Shown one piece after another: positions 59,010 through 64,000 of a stretch of DNA of 64,000 bases; the stretch's first letter is position 1, and every line of letters begins with the position of its first letter. Made by a program: the position numbers and the translations under genes. Source of the DNA: Hymenopus coronatus (lineage: Eukaryota > Arthropoda > Insecta > Mantodea > Hymenopodidae); the NCBI GenBank assembly GCA_030762935.1, contig CM060880.1:13798501-13862500 (forward strand), in the 5' to 3' direction. The notes under the pieces are model-generated. The model made no database searches, was not told where the DNA came from, and saw nothing but the letters and a program-made list of their open reading frames with translations.

Positions 59010-59778
59010 ATTATTACTTTCTCTACACGTACTATGTACATAGTGTATAGAGAAGGTATTGCATTCCACCCAGAAATTCGATTCCGAGATTTCACCGGAA
59101 ATACATGTTTTAGGGTCCCCTGTATTCAAAATAAAGCATTTTTGGAAGAAGGTCCGTGTGTGTCCGTGTGTCTGTGAACAGGATAACTCAAAAACGAAAA
59201 CTCCATAAAATACTAAACTTGGTATTTAAGATTACTATCTTCCAGGGATGCGAGATAAAGATTTTGTGAAAAATTCCCCCACCCCAAACTACCCTTTACA
59301 TGGAAACATTTTTGGAACATTTTATTTTCTCAAAAATGGCTCCTATGATTTTGATTAAAATATCGTATATTAAAGATATTTTATATGGCAAATAAAATGT
59401 ATATCTTGAGTTTTCTGGGAATAGTCTCTAAAGCTCTTATTCTGAATGAATTTTGCTGAATTTTGCGTAATTGGTAAATCGTAAGAGATAGACAAAAACT
59501 TGCTTCGTAAAAAATGTAGATCACGTTAAAACACACTGTCATATACGTTATTTTCGTGGAATTGACCATTTCTGAGATATTCCTTGTTATTTGTTTCAGA
59601 TGTAAAATACTTAAGCTTTTTTCACACGGAAAATTGTAAACTCCTCACCCTGCATACAAATGGATTTCAACCACATGGCAACAGATTTTAAAAGATTTGA
59701 CTATCGTTTTAGCCTAGAGTATTCCTTCTGCTTACAAGGAAGCAAGCAATTAAGATAATGTCTGCTAATGCTTATTTT
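59010..59778 (-). mobile_element. HP element, outer 5' end lost
   Basis: Excellent palindrome end (CACGTACTATGTACATAGTG). Stops at CTGCTAATGCTTATTTTG, so the last 90 or so bases of the family are missing. Confidence 0.85.
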
Positions 59779-60699
59779 GTGCTTTAGGATAATCAGAACT
59801 CTTAATCGTAATAGCAACTTCAAGTGGAGTAGATTTAAAAAAGAAGAAAAGTTTTAAAATACGAGTACCCTCTCCCCTGACATTTCACACACGTATGCTA
59901 TATTTCGGAACATAAAAGTAAATATTAACGTTTTTCGCCGTTTGTTTTAGAGACAGGCTATGCAGTTTTAGATAATTATTTTACACCAAGTGCCCCGTGT
60001 TTGACGTTGCAAAACTCTTGTATTTCGATTTAAAACTCGCTAGAAGATAACTGGCCTAAGCGACCTTTCATTTCCCTTCTTGCTTATCAGGGGAGTCATT
60101 GAGAGAGATAAAACGAAGGTCCCTCAGGCCAGTTGCTCTGTTGCGGGGTCTAACTTGAAATAGCCCCGTCGAGTTCTGCAACTCTTTTGACGCACGCAGG
60201 AATATATTCATATCAAGCACGGGGCAGTTGGGCCACCTGCTATTAGCGTCATGGTATAAAATTCTAGACATTGAAAACAACATTCATTCCAAGCTTAATC
60301 ATACAATTTGTGTTTCTGAGTTAACGAAGTTGGAAACTCCTGTGCCGGCTTCGACCACGGTGACTGTTTCGTTGCATTTTGACTACAAAATAGGTACATA
60401 TACACAGAGTTTCACTCCGACCTGAAGGCACGAAGCAGATCTTTCGCTTTTGATACATTCAGAACATTATTGAAATCCATTGCAGAATTGTCCACGCTTT
60501 TAAATTACACTGAAACTTGTTATTTTATCTGCCACAGTACAGATTTAGTATTTCGTTCATGCTATTTATACTCTGAAATAAAGTCTTTGTGTTTACTGCA
60601 GAACTGTATACTTACTTCCGTGCCCACCCAAATACTCAGTCGCTCACCAGACTGCTGCCTTTTTCCTCTCCACTCTCCTGTAAATGTGCCAGTATAATT
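59779..60699. other. single-copy region with balanced-composition island
   Basis: 60060-60430 is clearly less AT-rich. The minus-strand ORF 60068-60283 encodes a mixed, charged sequence (VRPRNRATGLRDLRF, SLNDSPDKQEGK), making it one of the more protein-like ORFs here, but no family is recognised and no splice signals were identified. Confidence 0.3.
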
Positions 60700-62345
60700 T
60701 GAGTAACATTAGAACGTCTATCTACCAAACTCGATTAGATTTTGTATATCTTAGTTAAATTTATCAGAAACTCCTCATTCAAAACTCAATTCGGTTGATA
60801 CATCTGAAATGGAAATGGCCTGTTATTTATGGACGCTCTTTAACTGCTTTGGTTCTCAGCGTCCCATTCTAAATTGGGCGTGAAAGATCGCTTAATTTTG
60901 CTCAGAGGCCTCCCTTATCAGGCTTGAGGTTCTTTTACGTGCCGTAAATCTACGACACGGGACCCACAGCTTTACTTCCCTTCCGAAGGAAGCCATGCTA
61001 AGGATTTTTACGCCCGAAAAAATCCATCGTCCTCCGCCGGGTTTGAACCCGCGACCTTGGGTATATGAAGTTAGCATGGTAACCATTACACCACGGAGGG
61101 CGACTGATACATCTGAGTTGATCTTATCAGAAGTTTCTATAATTTTAAACTCAATTAAACTTATACTTGTGGGTTAACATCAGAAGTTCCTATTTCCAAG
61201 CTGAATCAGAGTTTTACATTTGAGTTATTCTTTTCACAAGTTCTACTCCTTCCTAGCCCAATTAGTTTTATACATCTGGGTTAACCTTATCAGAAGTCCT
61301 TATAATTCCAAGCTGAATCCGGTTTTTACATATGAATTAACCTTATCAGAAGTTTCTATCATTATAAGCTGAATCAGGTTTAAACATCTGAGTTATCTTT
61401 TTGCAAACCCCTCTCATTGCTAGCTTCATTAGTTTTATACACCTGAGTTAACTTTATCAGAAGTTTTGTCCATTCCTGGCTCAATTAGTTTTATACATCT
61501 GAGTTAACTTTATCGGTAGTTCCTGCCATTCCTAACTCACTTGGTTTATACGTCTAAGTTAACTTTATCAAAAGTTCCCGTCATTCCTAGCTCAATTAGG
61601 TTTATACACCTGAGTTAACTTTATCAGAAGTTCCCGTCATTCCTAGCTCAATTAGGTTTATACACCGGAGTTAACTTTACCACAAGTTTTGTCCATTCCT
61701 AGCTCAATTAGGTTTATACACCGGAGTTAACTTTATCACAAGTTTTGTCCATTCCTAGCTCAATTAGGTTTATACACCGGAGTTAACTTTATCACAAGTT
61801 TTGTCCATTCCTAGCTCAATTAGGTTTATACACCTGAGTTAACTTTATCACAAGTTTTGTCCATTCCTAGCTCAATTAGGTTTATACACCTGAGTTAACT
61901 TTATCACAAGTTTTGTCCATTCCTAGCTCAATTAGGTTTATACACCTGAGTTAACTTTATCACAAATTTTGTCCATTCCTAGCTCAATTAGGTTTATACA
62001 CCTGAGTTAACTTTATCACAAGTTTTGTCCATTCCTAGCTCAATTAGTTTATACACCTGAGTTAACTTTATCAAAAGTTCCTGTCATTCCTAGCTCAATT
62101 AGGTATATACACCTGAGTTAACTTTATCAAAAGTTCCTGTCATTCCTAGCTCAATTAGGTTTATACATCTGAGTTAACTTTATCAGAAGTTCTGTCCATT
62201 CCTAGCTCAATTAATTTTATACACCTGAGTTAACTTTATCAGAAGTTTCTATCATTCTAACCTGAATCAGGTTTATACACCTGCGTTATCTGTTTTACAA
62301 ACCCCACTCATTCCTAGCTCAATTAGGTTTGTAAATGTGAGTTCT
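60700..62345. repeat. 56-bp minisatellite, over 20 units, split by SINE B
   Basis: The unit is about 56 bp with core TGAGTTAACTTTATCA, CATTCCTAGCTCAATTAG and GTTTATACACC. The central units (about 61650-62050) are nearly identical, while outer units are progressively diverged. Degenerate units also lie left of the SINE B insertion (60700-60807), so the array was longer before insertion. No frame is conserved. Confidence 0.93.
60808..61104 (-). mobile_element. SINE B, full length, inserted in the minisatellite
   Basis: 297 bp, the same length as the copy at 24533. Minus-strand A box TGGTGTAATGGTTACCATGC and B box GGGTTCAAACCC. The 12-bp target duplication TGATACATCTGA stands at 60796-60807 and 61105-61116 and is itself minisatellite sequence. 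Confidence 0.93.
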
Positions 62346-62438
62346 AATTGTCGATTGTTCTATTTCCCGAATTCTGGAAGATCTTTTAAATAGATATATT
62401 TACCCCCGGAATATGTATTATGATATTGGAAGTAAAAT

Positions 62439-63302
62439 GAAAAAATCTGATGTGTTCCATTCACATGGCCTTCTCTACATCTCTGCAACAAAGTATTGTT
62501 AAAAAGCTTATGCTTCTATTTATTTCATGCTAATCGACAAAAAAATAGCATAAATAGTCTTATTACTTGCTTCCTTGTAAATAGAAGCGAAATAAGGGAG
62601 TACCCTAGGTTAAAGTCAGTCAAAAACTGGTTTCTATGTTTCTTTATTTGTATGGACAGGAGTTGACAAATTCCTGTATGAGAAACATTAAGGTTTTCAA
62701 AACTGAAACCAAAAACAACGAATATCTAAAAAACGATTAACTCCGTGAAAAAATGTATACATCATAAATTGTGTGTTTTAATGTGCTCTATATTTTTTGT
62801 GTGATAATTTTTTGTCCATCTCTTACGGTTTAGCAGTTATGCAAAATTCCTTAAAATTCAACCAGAATAGAGTAGTCTTTAGAGGCTATTCTCAAAAAAT
62901 TCAAGATATACATTTTATTTGTCAGGTAAATACCTTTAATATACGATGTTTTGATCAAATTCGTTTGAGCCATTTTTGAGAAAATCAAAATTTTCGAAAA
63001 AAGTTCATGTAAAGGGTAGTTTGGGTTGGGGGAATTTTTCTCAAAATCTTCGTGTCGCATCCCTGGAAGACACTAAACTCAAATCCCAAGTTTCGTATTT
63101 TACCGACTTTTCGTTTTTGAGTTATCATGTTCACAGACACACGGACACACACACACATGGGCCTTTTTCTGAAAATACTTTTTTTGGATACATGGTACTC
63201 TAAAACATATATTTCCGGTGAAATCTCGGTATCGAGTTTTTGGATGCATTACAATACCTTCTCTATCCACTATGTACATAGTACGTGTAGAGAAAGTAAA
63301 AA
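62439..63302 (+). mobile_element. HP element, full-length copy
   Basis: Starts AAAAAATCTGATGTGTTCCA and ends with the palindrome at 63260-63293 and AGAGAAAGTAAAAA. CA tract at 63142-63156. The recurrent minus-strand frame is open at 62851-63060. Confidence 0.88.
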
Positions 63303-63581
63303 TGTCATATTGTTTGAATAGTGTGGGCATTTTAGACAGTAAAGAAAGCCACCTGTTATACACCCTACACTTGTGTGCTAAAACTTGCAGTTTTATCATA
63401 TTTTGTGGTTTGATATTCATATTTCTCAACATTTTTCCGCAGACGTTTGAAAATGCGTGAAATGATACGTTTTTACATCCTGCTGCAAAACGTTGACGGA
63501 ATTTACAAGTAAATGTGTCCTTGTGAACATCTAGCTGCAGGATATGGGCCACGTTCTCCCCCCCCCCCCCATCTCAGTGTG

Positions 63582-63595
63582 GTTGCCATGGGAAC
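63582..63595. promoter_or_regulatory. RFX X-box-like site 1 of a pair
   Basis: GTTGCCATGGGAAC, 13 of 14 bases like the palindromic form GTTGCCATGGCAAC. Only 41 bases from a second such site. Confidence 0.5.
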
Positions 63596-63622
63596 GTTCT
63601 GCTACAACGTACGGTGCTTGCG

Positions 63623-63636
63623 GTTTCCATGGTAAC
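63623..63636. promoter_or_regulatory. RFX X-box-like site 2 of a pair
   Basis: GTTTCCATGGTAAC, again matching the GTNNCCATGGNAAC pattern recognised by RFX proteins in ciliary-gene promoters of animals. Confidence 0.5.
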
Positions 63637-64000
63637 ATAATTTGGAAATGATTACACAAGGATTTGCATTTATGTAAACTCATTTTAAGCTCTGAAAATT
63701 CATTTTTTTTCACTTCTATTTCGATAAAAATTATATATCCAGGCCCAGTTTATGGTTGTATAAAAATGCAAACACGCGATTTCCCATAGGGGAGGTTGCA
63801 ACTTTTTTGCGGTTGTTCTAAAACTGCAATCTCACTCGCAAGCGGTGTTTGGAGGGGAAAATGTGTTTTCAAACAAAACAATTGCAGAAAAAGCGGCGCA
63901 TTGTGCTCTGGAATGTGTGAAAGGAGAAGGCGGTAATTTATTTGACCCGAAGCGGTGCGGGCAAAGCACGTGGTGCCATCTATCGATCTCTGTGCAAGGC

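Larger units (their letters stand above)
63303..64000. other. single-copy region, promoter-like at right
   Basis: From 63520 onward the sequence is richer in G+C, with a run of 14 C (63559-63572) and two X-box-like sites, and no repeat of this window. A gene start could lie to the right of the window edge; no ORF inside is convincing. Confidence 0.35.

Noticed and set aside
63100..63552. 150-codon minus-strand ORF as a gene
   Set aside because: Its C-terminal half is HP element sequence with CA-tract residues, and the rest has no recognised domain.
1..64000. CRISPR array, phage or bacterial operon
   Set aside because: No spaced short direct repeats, no bacterial genes and no ribosome binding sites; SINEs, mariner relics and microsatellites show an animal genome.

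Overview
This window looks like intergenic or intronic DNA from an animal, most likely an arthropod. The evidence is AT-rich sequence, mariner (Tc1/mariner) relics, several tRNA-derived SINE families, a non-LTR retrotransposon tail and abundant microsatellites. I found no intact host gene, no rRNA and no convincing functional tRNA. Finer taxonomy cannot be read from the sequence.

The dominant feature is one interspersed family, called here the HP element. It is about 0.75-0.87 kb, has no transposase, and occurs in about 40 full or partial copies on both strands, roughly 25 kb or 40 percent of the window by my count. Written with its palindrome at the 3' end, it starts near TCTGATGTGTTCC, carries ACTTTCTCTACA near the 5' end, has an internal (CA)n tract of variable length, and ends in a palindrome centred on ACTATGTACATAGT followed by AGAGAAAGTA. 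A/T tracts flank both ends. This recalls DINE-1/Helentron-derived non-autonomous elements, but that assignment is inference. Copies are often fused end to end.

Other mobile DNA: two defective mariner copies with matching TIRs (12488-13753 and 51330-52623); a deleted mariner of another lineage (48093-48954); a Tc1/mariner-superfamily relic with long inverted ends (49025-49880); a 5'-truncated non-LTR element with RNase H and target duplication (41652-42581); and SINE families A to E, two SINE B copies being 297 bp with clear target duplications (24533-24829, 60808-61104).

Other structure: an 89-bp-arm perfect palindrome with hammerhead-like core motifs (56840-57022); a two-copy dispersed duplication (16627-17945 and 24128-26010) broken by different insertions; tandem repeats of 56 bp (about 60700-62345), 74 bp (34624-34993) and about 138 bp (58191-58740); an 85-bp foldback (3200-3284); and three RFX X-box-like sites (33192, 63582, 63623) in less AT-rich single-copy DNA.

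Single-copy islands between repeats are described as such. A few ORFs or exon-like stretches (17360-17650, 30465-30559, 47562-47816, 60068-60283) are noted at low confidence. No operon-like organisation exists here; the window is best understood as layers of nested mobile elements.
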